Source: Firm-04 sp946413695
Lineage (GTDB): Bacteria; Bacillota; Clostridia; Oscillospirales; Ruminococcaceae
DNA length: 8,758 nt
NCBI GenBank assembly: GCA_946413695.1
Contig: CAMKLV010000109.1
Coordinates: 1 to 8,758, forward strand
Direction: 5' to 3'
The notes under the pieces are model-generated. The model was given only the letters and a program-made list of their open reading frames with translations, did no database searches and was not told the origin of the DNA. The position numbers were made by a program, and so were the translations under genes. Of the stretch, positions 1 to 5,657 are shown in pieces (positions within the stretch are counted from its first letter, which is position 1; each line of letters starts with the position of its first letter).

Positions 1-17
1 GAAACCTGCGAGCTTTT

Positions 18-42
18 GAAAAAGCTCGACCAAAACTTTTAT
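18..42. repeat. 25-bp intergenic direct repeat, copy 1
   Basis: This stretch, starting GAAAAAGCTCGACC, recurs exactly at 111-135. It overlaps a short hairpin at 11-26 (AGCTTTT, 2-nt loop, AAAAGCT). No ribosome site or credible gene accompanies it. Sequence of this type, read on the minus strand as a GGTCGAGC-containing stretch followed by a small hairpin, is familiar to me as a dispersed intergenic repeat in Clostridia genomes; that is recollection, not a search result. Confidence 0.7.
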
Positions 43-110
43 ATTGGCGCTCCGGCAGCGCAATGCGTAACCGGAATGCTTTAGCAATACGGAGCCGCGC
101 ACGGCGCGGT

Positions 111-135
111 GAAAAAGCTCGACCAAAACTTTTAT
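111..135. repeat. 25-bp intergenic direct repeat, copy 2
   Basis: This is an exact second copy of 18-42, in the same orientation and 93 bp downstream. The DNA between the copies is full of small dyads: GCGCT/AGCGC at 47-61 and CCGCGC/GCGCGG at 95-109. A CGGC-TTC-GCCG mini-hairpin follows at 138-148. The arrangement looks like a mosaic of palindromic repeat units rather than coding sequence. Confidence 0.7.
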
Positions 136-155
136 TTCGGCTTCGCCGTGTGCGC

Positions 156-187
156 CTTAAGTTGTTAGCATTGCGCCCCCAGACCCC
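156..187 (+). repeat. Left copy of long-range inverted repeat
   Basis: The 32-bp segment beginning CTTAAGTTGTTAGCATTG and ending in CCCCCAGACCCC matches the reverse complement of 8689-8721 with one substitution and one single-base insertion. A small hairpin follows at 192-206 (GGGGAT, ATT loop, ATCCCC) and the CCCCAGAC motif recurs just after it. No transposase is adjacent, so a dispersed intergenic repeat fits better than a transposon end. Confidence 0.7.
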
Positions 188-235
188 TGCCGGGGATATT
201 ATCCCCAGACTCCATGATTATATATGGATATCAGA

Positions 236-269
236 AAGCCGCTCCAATTAACGCTGATTGGAGCGGCTT
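236..269 (-). terminator. Strong hairpin, probable terminator of the cyclase gene
   Basis: A perfect 13-bp stem (236-248 with 257-269) encloses an 8-nt loop. Read on the minus strand, the stem ends in GGCTTT followed by CTGAT, which suits termination of the cyclase transcript about 140 bp after its stop codon. The T tract is short, so termination could be partial. The GCCGCTCC arm and about 26 bases of plus-strand downstream sequence resemble the terminator at 8574-8609, so the hairpin may equally serve the plus strand or be a repeat unit. Confidence 0.6.
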
Positions 270-407
270 CATCCTGTTTTATCATAAACATGGGATTCCA
301 AAGGGTCAGTGTCCCCTCGCTTCGCTAGGGCGGGTTTGGGCACAGTTTGCGCAGCAATACTGTAAGCCCAATTACAAATCATCGCGAAGCGATACCTTTG
401 TTTGTTG
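270..407. other. Gene-free stretch with GAA/TTC-loop mini-hairpins
   Basis: No supported gene lies between the cyclase stop codon and the hairpin at 236-269. Two small stem-loops share a GC stem and a TTC or GAA triloop: 314-330 (one internal mismatch) and 381-393 (ATCGC-GAA-GCGAT). The short reading frames crossing this area have no ribosome site or recognisable protein character. Confidence 0.5.
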
Positions 408-2336
408 TTATGATTCCTTTGCCTTGTGCGAGGCTTTGTCAGCGTACATGCGGTCATCTGCGATGCGGAACAGCTCGTCTAAATCGGGCGCCGGAGCTGC
501 CGCTGCGGCATGGAACCCGATGCTCGCCGCGACCTGATAAGGCTTTGCCGCGCCGCGGTTATACTGCTCCAGATATTCCGCGAACTGCCGCCGGAACTGC
601 TCTGCACGGATATCCGTCAGCGATTTGGGAACAAATCCGCCGACTGCAAATTCATCGCCGCCGAACCGCGCACAGATTTCATGCGCGCCCGTACATGCTT
701 CGAGTGCCTTTGCAATCGTGCAGATTGCGCTGTCACCCTCCTGATGTCCGAAGCGGTCATTGATCTGCTTCAATCCGTCCAGATCGACCGAGATCACAAA
801 TGCGCAGAGCTCCTGCTCCGTCTGCATGGCGGCTGCATTCCGGAATTCGCGGTAAAATCCGCGCCGGTTGTAAAGCCCTGTCAGATAATCGTGGACATAG
901 AGCTTTTCCAGCTCCGAATTTGCATGCTCCAGCGCACGGTTGATCGAACGAATCTGCATCTGCCCGTGGAATGTGCCGAACGAGGCATTCATCGCATTCA
1001 TAAAGGCGTGCATTTTCTCGTATTCGTCCACGGTGATTTCCGGCTGGAAGACACAGTAGCCGAGGGTCAGGTCGATGAAGTGCAGCGCACAGACAATAAT
1101 CGGCTCCTCATGGTTCAGCATCGTATCCAGATGCGGAATCAGCTGTTTGCGCGGGATTGTGCAGGGCTCGGGCTGATACCAGAAGTACCGCTGGAAGATC
1201 ACATCGACATTTTCGCTGTAGGCGGATTCCAGACGGTGATGCGCGCCGAACTCCGGCTCGTTGAAGATATCCTCATTGATCGCAAAGACACTGGTCGGAA
1301 AGACGAATTTGTCGCTGAGAATCGCGGGCAGGTTCTGCACCGATTCCATGCGCGCAATCGCGGATTGCACCGAGCACATCATCTCCTGCCGCTGCGCCGA
1401 GAGCCGCAGGCTGTCATACATTTCCTGCGCGGCATCATTGATGTTGTAATAGGAGACAGGTTTGCATCCGCAGGACTGCGAACGGATCAGCGAGAAGCCG
1501 ATCACATTCTTTGCGGGGACAACCTCGCCTTTTATCATGGATTCGATCGCATGGATGAGTTTGCTGCCCATTGTTTCGTAATCCTGCCGGCAGGTTGTCA
1601 GGTGCGGGATGTGATAGCGCGACTGCAGGATGCAGTCGAAGCCGGTGACGATGCAGTCCTCGGGGACGCGGCAGCCATGCTTCTGCAGATAGGTGCTGAC
1701 AGCGATTGCCATGCTGTCATTTGCGCAGATGATCGCATCCGGATAGGGACGCTCCTCCTCCTCGAACCACTCGCGCATGACATCCAGTGCGGGTGCATCC
1801 CAGAAGCAGCCGTAGCCGATGAGACTGTCATCATAATACATGCCGCGTTCGGTCAGCGCCTTGCGGAATGCCGCGACGCGCTGGTCGGAATACTGATTAT
1901 TCCGGACACCTGCCATCATCAGCAGGGATTTGGCATGGTGATCATCTATGACATGTGCGCAGAGGCGCTCGAATACATCTGTATAGGAAAATGTGAAGCA
2001 GGTGCAGCCTGCAATCTCCTTGTCGATTGTGATGACCGGCACCTTGTGCAGACGGCAGCGCTCGATGATTGTATCGACAACCGGATCATTGAACAGGAAA
2101 TGCGGAAACATGATCATTGCCGAAAGCGAATCATACGGAATCAGCTGGAATACGCTGCGTTCGCCGTCATCATTCGGATTCCCTCTGTCATAAAGGTCCG
2201 TGCAGCTGTTGAAAATCAGCAGCCGGAATCCGTGCGCAACAGCATAGCGGTTCAGCGCTTTGATAAACGCGAACCGGTCTTCCATTTGTATGGTTGAGAG
2301 ACATATGCCGATCAGTTTTTCAGTTGTATCTGCCAT
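408..2336 (-). CDS. Diguanylate cyclase with LacI-type ligand-binding sensor
   Basis: This 642-residue protein is predicted to make cyclic di-GMP from two GTP. Residues about 8-285 look like the sugar-binding fold of LacI/GalR regulators (Peripla_BP_3 type), with recognisable stretches such as AIICANDSMAIAV (201-213) and CIVTGFDC (228-235). The usual N-terminal helix-turn-helix is absent, and there is no signal peptide or membrane helix, so the sensor should be cytosolic. A helix (about 302-335) leads to a GAF-like or unassigned segment (336-455), then a signalling helix (455-480) and the GGDEF domain (480-640). Catalytic features are present: DYLTGLYNRR (483-492), metal-site Asp518, N526-D527 and an intact GGDEF at 559-563. 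The RxxD inhibitory site normally just before GGDEF is missing. The start is fixed by AGGAGGTGA at good spacing. The gene follows the HD-GYP gene by 107 bp and has its own promoter. The ligand is unknown; a sugar is only a family-based guess. Confidence 0.93.
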   Translation of the reverse strand: MADTTEKLIGICLSTIQMEDRFAFIKALNRYAVAHGFRLLIFNSCTDLYDRGNPNDDGERSVFQLIPYDSLSAMIMFPHFLFNDPVVDTIIERCRLHKVPVITIDKEIAGCTCFTFSYTDVFERLCAHVIDDHHAKSLLMMAGVRNNQYSDQRVAAFRKALTERGMYYDDSLIGYGCFWDAPALDVMREWFEEEERPYPDAIICANDSMAIAVSTYLQKHGCRVPEDCIVTGFDCILQSRYHIPHLTTCRQDYETMGSKLIHAIESMIKGEVVPAKNVIGFSLIRSQSCGCKPVSYYNINDAAQEMYDSLRLSAQRQEMMCSVQSAIARMESVQNLPAILSDKFVFPTSVFAINEDIFNEPEFGAHHRLESAYSENVDVIFQRYFWYQPEPCTIPRKQLIPHLDTMLNHEEPIIVCALHFIDLTLGYCVFQPEITVDEYEKMHAFMNAMNASFGTFHGQMQIRSINRALEHANSELEKLYVHDYLTGLYNRRGFYREFRNAAAMQTEQELCAFVISVDLDGLKQINDRFGHQEGDSAICTIAKALEACTGAHEICARFGGDEFAVGGFVPKSLTDIRAEQFRRQFAEYLEQYNRGAAKPYQVAASIGFHAAAAAPAPDLDELFRIADDRMYADKASHKAKES

Positions 2337-2342
2337 TGCGTT

Positions 2343-2351
2343 TCACCTCCT
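2343..2351 (-). promoter_or_regulatory. Ribosome binding site of the cyclase gene
   Basis: On the minus strand AGGAGGTGA lies immediately upstream, with 9 nt between AGGAGG and the ATG ending at 2336. This near-perfect anti-16S match fixes the start, and with it the absence of an N-terminal helix-turn-helix. Confidence 0.9.
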
Positions 2352-2369
2352 GCCGGTACTATCACTATT

Positions 2370-2398
2370 ATTTTACCATAAATTGTGCCGAAAATCAA
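2370..2398 (-). promoter_or_regulatory. Sigma-A-type promoter of the cyclase gene
   Basis: On the minus strand, TTGATT (2393-2398) and TAAAAT (2370-2375) are separated by exactly 17 bp, about 35 bp upstream of the start codon. The region is AT-rich and contains no convincing terminator for the preceding HD-GYP gene, so read-through could add to expression from this promoter. Confidence 0.75.
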
Positions 2399-2443
2399 TA
2401 TATTTTTGTGATGAATTTCTGAAATTTGAGCGGGTGAGGTGTA

Positions 2444-4141
2444 TTACATGCCGCCTTCCTGCTCCATCTCGCGATAGAGCGCGGCAAGCTCCTCCCGGCA
2501 GCAGAGGAATTCTCTGCCGAGCACCGGATCAAAGAGTGTGCCGAGCGACTGTTCCATGATCGCAAACGCCTTGTCATAGGAATAGGCTTCCTTATAGCAG
2601 CGTTTGCTGACGAGCGCGTCAAAGACATCCGCGAGCGCCATGATCCGCGCTTCTACAGGGATATCCTCGCCTGTGCGGTGCTCCGGATAGCCGGTGCCGT
2701 CATAGTGCTCATGGTGGAAGTTTGCGATATTGACCGCGATGCGCACGAAGTCCTCATCATCGACCTCGCGCAGAACCTTGCGCAGAATCTTTGCGCCCTC
2801 TGCCGGATGCTTCTGCATTTCGGCGTATTCCGCATCGGTGAACTTATCGGGTTTGCGCAGAATCTGGTCATCGACGGCGATTTTGCCGAGATCATGCATC
2901 GGGGCTGCCTTTGTCACATTGTGCAGAAAGCGCTGCGTGAAGCCATATTGCTCCATGATCTCCGGATTCTCCCGCAGATGCCGCGCAAACACGCGGACAA
3001 CAAGGCTTGTCCGGTTGATGTGTCCGCCGGTACTGTTGTCGCGGCTTTCAACCACGCTTGCAAGTCCCGTGATGATCGAATTCTGAACCTTGCGGATGTG
3101 CTCGGTCTTTTCCTCAACGGCGATCTGCAGGCGGCTGTTGTAGCTGTTGAGCAGCCGGACGTATTTCTGCTGCTCGGTGTCATCCTCAAGCAGCAGCCCG
3201 TAGCCGACGAGTGCATCCTTTTTGCGGATCTCGGTCAGCTTGCGCTCAAAAGCCTCCTCGCCCATTTCAAAGTGCGTGGTGTTTGCCGTGAACAGCGTAT
3301 AAAGCTCATCGGGGATGCGCTCATTGCGGCGGAGCTTGCGCAGTGCTGGAAACAGCTCCTTTGCGTGCTCGTTCGCATCGAGATAGCCGTACTGATAATC
3401 GGTGATGATATAGGGGTTGACCATCTGGTTGAAGACCCACTCGTGACCGGAATCCGTGACGCCGAAGAAGCCGTCGGTCAGCATGCTGATGACCACGGAA
3501 AGCAGCGAGAGCGAGCAGAAAACCGGCATCAGCTCGAGATCGGGCTTGACCGCCTCCTCCAGCACGAGCGCTGCTGCCACGATAAACTGTGCGCCCGTCA
3601 GCCGGAACAGATTGATGCGCTCTGCGGGGAGCTTGTTCCGGTGCATCTGGATGATCGAATAGACCATGCCGGCGCAGAGAATCGCGAGCAGGGCGATATT
3701 GCGTGTGAAGTACAGCGGAGACTGCTCCGCGATGTGTGCCGTGAAAATATGAAACGTATCATGCCGGACAAAATAATAATGCCCGATGCAGAGCTCCCGC
3801 ATTTTCTCGTTCCAGTGGATTACAACCACGGCACATTCAAAGCATGCCCAGCAGTAAAGCGGCAGCTTCGGAATCTTTATGCGCAGATACGCAATCAGGA
3901 ATGTGATGAAGAAATAATAGAAGATTGCGTTTCCGAGATACTCAAACCGGACTGCCATCGAAGCTTCTGCTTCGGTCTGCGCGGTCTCCATCAGCAGTGT
4001 GCCGATGTTCATGACAAGGCAGCCGAGACTCGTCAGGAGCAGGCGGATGCTGCTGTCGCTCTGCTGCTTCTGGACAAGCAGTGCGACAATTCCGGCAAGC
4101 GGGATCACAATCGCCAGCACCTCAATCGTCAATATCAACAT
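2444..4141 (-). CDS. Membrane HD-GYP cyclic-di-GMP phosphodiesterase
   Basis: This 565-residue protein is predicted to hydrolyse cyclic di-GMP at the membrane. About seven hydrophobic segments fill residues 1-222 (near 1-22, 33-53, 67-87, 95-110, 147-165, 183-198, 205-222), like the seven-helix N-terminal module of some Firmicute histidine kinases. Residues 230-320 look like a degenerate PAS domain, followed by a helix (322-356) that could transmit the signal. The HD-GYP domain runs from about 357 to 550 and keeps the metal and signature residues: His374, HDLGK at 416-420, His445, HHE at 476-478, DGTGYP at 481-486 and Asp504. It should therefore be active. The start has AAAGGAGG at 7-nt spacing. 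The gene lies just upstream of a diguanylate cyclase on the same strand, suggesting a make-and-break pair. The signal sensed by the membrane part is unknown. Confidence 0.93.
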   Translation of the reverse strand: MLILTIEVLAIVIPLAGIVALLVQKQQSDSSIRLLLTSLGCLVMNIGTLLMETAQTEAEASMAVRFEYLGNAIFYYFFITFLIAYLRIKIPKLPLYCWACFECAVVVIHWNEKMRELCIGHYYFVRHDTFHIFTAHIAEQSPLYFTRNIALLAILCAGMVYSIIQMHRNKLPAERINLFRLTGAQFIVAAALVLEEAVKPDLELMPVFCSLSLLSVVISMLTDGFFGVTDSGHEWVFNQMVNPYIITDYQYGYLDANEHAKELFPALRKLRRNERIPDELYTLFTANTTHFEMGEEAFERKLTEIRKKDALVGYGLLLEDDTEQQKYVRLLNSYNSRLQIAVEEKTEHIRKVQNSIITGLASVVESRDNSTGGHINRTSLVVRVFARHLRENPEIMEQYGFTQRFLHNVTKAAPMHDLGKIAVDDQILRKPDKFTDAEYAEMQKHPAEGAKILRKVLREVDDEDFVRIAVNIANFHHEHYDGTGYPEHRTGEDIPVEARIMALADVFDALVSKRCYKEAYSYDKAFAIMEQSLGTLFDPVLGREFLCCREELAALYREMEQEGGM

Positions 4142-4148
4142 ATCTGCG

Positions 4149-4156
4149 CCTCCTTT
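4149..4156 (-). promoter_or_regulatory. Ribosome binding site of the HD-GYP gene
   Basis: On the minus strand AAAGGAGG sits 7 nt before the ATG ending at 4141. It confirms the chosen start, which places the first membrane helix at the very N-terminus. Confidence 0.9.
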
Positions 4157-4186
4157 CTGATATCACAAAAATCTCTTACATATATT

Positions 4187-4215
4187 ATTATAACATATTC
4201 TTGTAAAAAGCACAA
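4187..4215 (-). promoter_or_regulatory. Extended -10 promoter of the HD-GYP gene
   Basis: On the minus strand a perfect TATAAT (4187-4192) is preceded by TG one base upstream, forming an extended -10. The -35 at 17-bp spacing is weak (TTGTGC, 4210-4215). A second reading pairs TTTACA with TATATG at 17-bp spacing a few bases further on. It fires away from the nadA promoter, about 115 bp away. Confidence 0.65.
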
Positions 4216-4253
4216 TGGAAACGTAAGAAAAATTAGAAATGAGAAATTGCGGT

Positions 4254-4268
4254 GCCGCCTGCGGCGGC
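4254..4268. repeat. GC-rich hairpin between purine-rich stretches
   Basis: GCCGCC and GGCGGC enclose a TGC loop. The hairpin is flanked by purine-rich DNA (AGAAATGAGAAATT before it, GTTGAAAAAGTGAGAAG after it) that resembles the GTGAAAAGTGAATAA-type sequence at 8644-8684. It is probably an intergenic repeat remnant inside the divergent promoter region; no function is evident. Confidence 0.5.
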
Positions 4269-4301
4269 GAAGTTGAAAAAGTGAGAAGATGCGCTGCCCG
4301 T

Positions 4302-4327
4302 GCCCGCCTTGACTTTCGGGGGCGGGC
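4302..4327. promoter_or_regulatory. Perfect dyad around the nadA -35 box, possible operator
   Basis: GCCCGCC (4302-4308) and GGCGGGC (4321-4327) form a perfect 7-bp inverted repeat whose 12-bp centre contains the TTGACT -35 hexamer. The position suits repressor binding, and the GC richness contrasts with typical promoter spacers. It could instead be a fortuitous or repeat-derived dyad. I do not recognise the motif as belonging to a known NAD regulator. Confidence 0.4.
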
Positions 4328-4337
4328 GTGATATAAT
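4309..4337 (+). promoter_or_regulatory. Consensus sigma-A-type promoter of nadA
   Basis: TTGACT (4309-4314) and TATAAT (4332-4337) are separated by exactly 17 bp, differing from consensus at one position. Transcription should start near 4344, giving a leader of about 40 nt. Confidence 0.85.
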
Positions 4338-4345
4338 AAATGCAG

Positions 4346-4361
4346 CCGGTTTTTTTACCGG
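4346..4361 (+). other. Small hairpin in the nadA leader
   Basis: CCGGT and ACCGG enclose a six-T loop at the expected 5' end of the transcript, 11 nt before the AGGAGG at 4373-4378. Five base pairs could protect the mRNA end. It is too small to be a recognisable riboswitch, and the T run is in the loop, so it is not a terminator. Confidence 0.4.
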
Positions 4362-4385
4362 AATCCGATTGCAGGAGGTACCGTT

Positions 4386-5303
4386 ATGACGACCTATGAA
4401 TTGCAGCAGGAGATCATCCGGCTGAAAAAGGAAAAGAATATCTGCATTCTCGTTCACGCCTACCAGTCACACGATATCTGGGAGGTCGCGGATTACATCG
4501 GCGATTCCTTCGGTCTGACGCAGCAGGCGGCAGCATCCGATGCGGAAACCGTCATCATGTGCGGCGTACAGTTTATGGCGGAGACCGTCAAGATGCTCTC
4601 GCCGCAGAAGCGCGTGCTGCTCTCAAATCCGGATGCAGGCTGCCCGATGGCAGAGCAGATGGATAAGGACATGATTCTGCAGCTGAAGGAACAGATGCCC
4701 GATTACAAGGTCGTTGCCTATATCAACACGACCTCGGAGCTCAAAACCGTCTGCGATGTCTGCGTGACATCCTCGTCGGCGGTCAAGATCATCAAGGCGA
4801 TGCCGGAGCAGAAGATTCTGTTCATTCCGGACTGCAACCTCGGCGACTGGGTGAAGAAGCAGGTTCCCGAAAAGCAGATCGAGCTCGTGCACGGCGGATG
4901 TCCGACGCATGTCCGCATTACCGCTGCCGAAGTGAAGGCTGCAAGAGCGGCGCATCCTGAGGCGCTGCTGCTGGTGCATCCGGAATGCCGTCCGGAGGTC
5001 ACTGCGCTTGCCGATTACGCAGGCAGCACAACCGGCATTATGTCCTACGCTGAAAAGAGCGATGCCAAGGAATTCATCATCGGCACCGAGAACAGCATCG
5101 TGCAGCACCTGCAGATGAAATGTCCGGACAAACGGTTCTATCCGCTCTCGAAGGACTGCGTCTGCCACAACATGAAGCTGACAACGCTCGGCGATGTCTA
5201 TGACTGCGTCTGCGGCAGAGGCGGCAAGGAAATCCTCATGGATGCCGGTCTCATTGCAGATGCCCGCCGCAGCATTGACGCCATGCTCGCATACGGCGGC
5301 TGA
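4386..5303 (+). CDS. nadA: Quinolinate synthase
   Basis: NadA condenses iminoaspartate with dihydroxyacetone phosphate to form quinolinate, the precursor of de novo NAD, using a [4Fe-4S] cluster in the cytosol. The 305 residues match the usual compact family length. Family signatures are spread along the whole protein: HAYQ (24-27), the GDSFGL stretch (39-44), CGVQFMAETVK (59-69), SNPDAGC (80-86), INTTSELK (113-120), IPDCNLG (147-153), GGCPTH (170-175), HPECRPEV (198-205), GSTTGI (213-218) and CHNMK (260-264). The three cluster ligands are expected to be Cys86, Cys172 and Cys260. The start has AGGAGG 7 nt upstream and a consensus promoter, and a terminator follows directly, so the gene appears monocistronic. 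nadB (L-aspartate oxidase) and nadC, frequent neighbours in Firmicutes, are not here. The iminoaspartate source must be encoded elsewhere. Confidence 0.96.
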   Translation: MTTYELQQEIIRLKKEKNICILVHAYQSHDIWEVADYIGDSFGLTQQAAASDAETVIMCGVQFMAETVKMLSPQKRVLLSNPDAGCPMAEQMDKDMILQLKEQMPDYKVVAYINTTSELKTVCDVCVTSSSAVKIIKAMPEQKILFIPDCNLGDWVKKQVPEKQIELVHGGCPTHVRITAAEVKAARAAHPEALLLVHPECRPEVTALADYAGSTTGIMSYAEKSDAKEFIIGTENSIVQHLQMKCPDKRFYPLSKDCVCHNMKLTTLGDVYDCVCGRGGKEILMDAGLIADARRSIDAMLAYGG

Positions 5304-5328
5304 TTCCGCTGACCAATCGCAATATCTG

Positions 5329-5363
5329 AACACCGCCTGTATTGAATACGGGCGGTGTTTTTT
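5329..5363 (+). terminator. Rho-independent terminator of nadA
   Basis: Arms 5329-5343 and 5345-5359 pair over up to 15 bp with one G-U wobble around ACACCGCC/GGCGGTGT, and a run of six T (5358-5363) ends the structure. It begins 25 nt after the nadA stop codon and separates nadA from the xylanase gene. Confidence 0.92.
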
Positions 5364-5442
5364 CACTGTGCGCGAACAATCTGCGGCGGATCATCCGGAC
5401 AGACCGTACAATCGGTGCACAATACAGACAACTTTTCCGGCA

Positions 5443-5455
5443 TTTGCCGCAAAAA
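5443..5455. promoter_or_regulatory. Candidate operator, copy 1 (TTTGCCGCAAAAA)
   Basis: This 13-bp element repeats exactly at 5475-5487, 32 bp away (about three helical turns). Its core TTTGC-C-GCAAA is a pseudo-palindrome, and it sits in a wider dyad with CGGCA-TT-TGCCG at 5438-5449. It lies about 80 bp upstream of the -35 box, a position suited to an activator. The binding protein is unknown. Confidence 0.45.
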
Positions 5456-5474
5456 GTGACGAAACAATACAACT

Positions 5475-5487
5475 TTTGCCGCAAAAA
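5475..5487. promoter_or_regulatory. Candidate operator, copy 2 (TTTGCCGCAAAAA)
   Basis: This is the second exact copy. Here the palindrome is longer: TTTTGC (5474-5479), a central C, then GCAAAA (5481-5486). It lies about 46 bp upstream of the -35 box. Both copies are preceded by similar ACAACTTTT sequence (near 5428-5436 and 5469-5477), consistent with a duplicated binding site. Confidence 0.45.
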
Positions 5488-5532
5488 ATCATCATCCTCT
5501 GCACTTTATCCATAAATTCTGAGAATCGTGTA

Positions 5533-5561
5533 TTGAAGTTGGTATATGATCTTGCTATAAT
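5533..5561 (+). promoter_or_regulatory. Extended -10 promoter of the xylanase gene
   Basis: TATAAT (5556-5561) is preceded by TGC, giving an extended -10, with TTGAAG (5533-5538) at exactly 17-bp spacing. The imperfect -35 fits a promoter helped by an activator. The leader would be about 90 nt. Confidence 0.8.
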
Positions 5562-5619
5562 AAAAATGACACCGTATGTACATGTTTCGGCAAGACGTCA
5601 TCCGGAACAGCCATTACAC

Positions 5620-5639
5620 GGACAGGCCCTGACCTGTCC
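5620..5639 (+). other. Leader hairpin just before the xylanase ribosome site
   Basis: GGACAGG and CCTGTCC form a perfect 7-bp stem with a 6-nt loop, ending about 7 nt before the AAGGGGA ribosome site (5646-5652). There is no T tract, so it is not a terminator. It may stabilise the mRNA or affect translation. An alternative weak pairing of TCCC (5637-5640) with GGGA (5649-5652) would cover the ribosome site. Confidence 0.5.
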
Positions 5640-5657
5640 CGAAAAAAGGGGATTTCT

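Larger units (their letters stand above)
5364..5532. promoter_or_regulatory. Gene-free regulatory region upstream of the xylanase
   Basis: About 170 bp lie between the nadA terminator and the xylanase promoter, with no ribosome-site-backed gene. Its distinct content is the pair of TTTGCCGCAAAAA elements listed separately and an AT-rich approach to the promoter. Its length and the palindromic elements suggest regulated transcription. I saw no cyclic-di-GMP riboswitch signature. Confidence 0.5.

Noticed and set aside
63..537. Short plus-strand frames at the left end
   Set aside because: They translate repeats and hairpins, have low-complexity basic sequence, lack ribosome sites, and the last overlaps the cyclase C-terminus.
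510..2297. Long plus-strand reading frame (595 codons) opposite the cyclase gene
   Set aside because: It is antisense to a gene with clear domains and a ribosome site. The protein shows no recognisable family, and the open frame is explained by codon bias of the real gene.
2678..4276. Long plus-strand reading frame (532 codons) opposite the HD-GYP gene
   Set aside because: It is antisense to conserved HD-GYP motifs, lacks a ribosome site and has no family resemblance.
4142..4385. Riboswitch in the nadA or HD-GYP leader
   Set aside because: The leaders are short, and only a 5-bp hairpin is present in the nadA one. Nothing matches the layout of NAD or cyclic-di-GMP aptamers that I know.
5376..5468. 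ACAAT pentamers at 5376, 5408, 5419 and 5464 as a phased array
   Set aside because: A pentamer at uneven spacings of 32, 11 and 45 bp is expected by chance in AT-rich DNA.
5562..5657. Cyclic-di-GMP riboswitch in the xylanase leader, which would link it to the signalling genes
   Set aside because: The conserved aptamer elements are absent, and the leader has only one simple hairpin.
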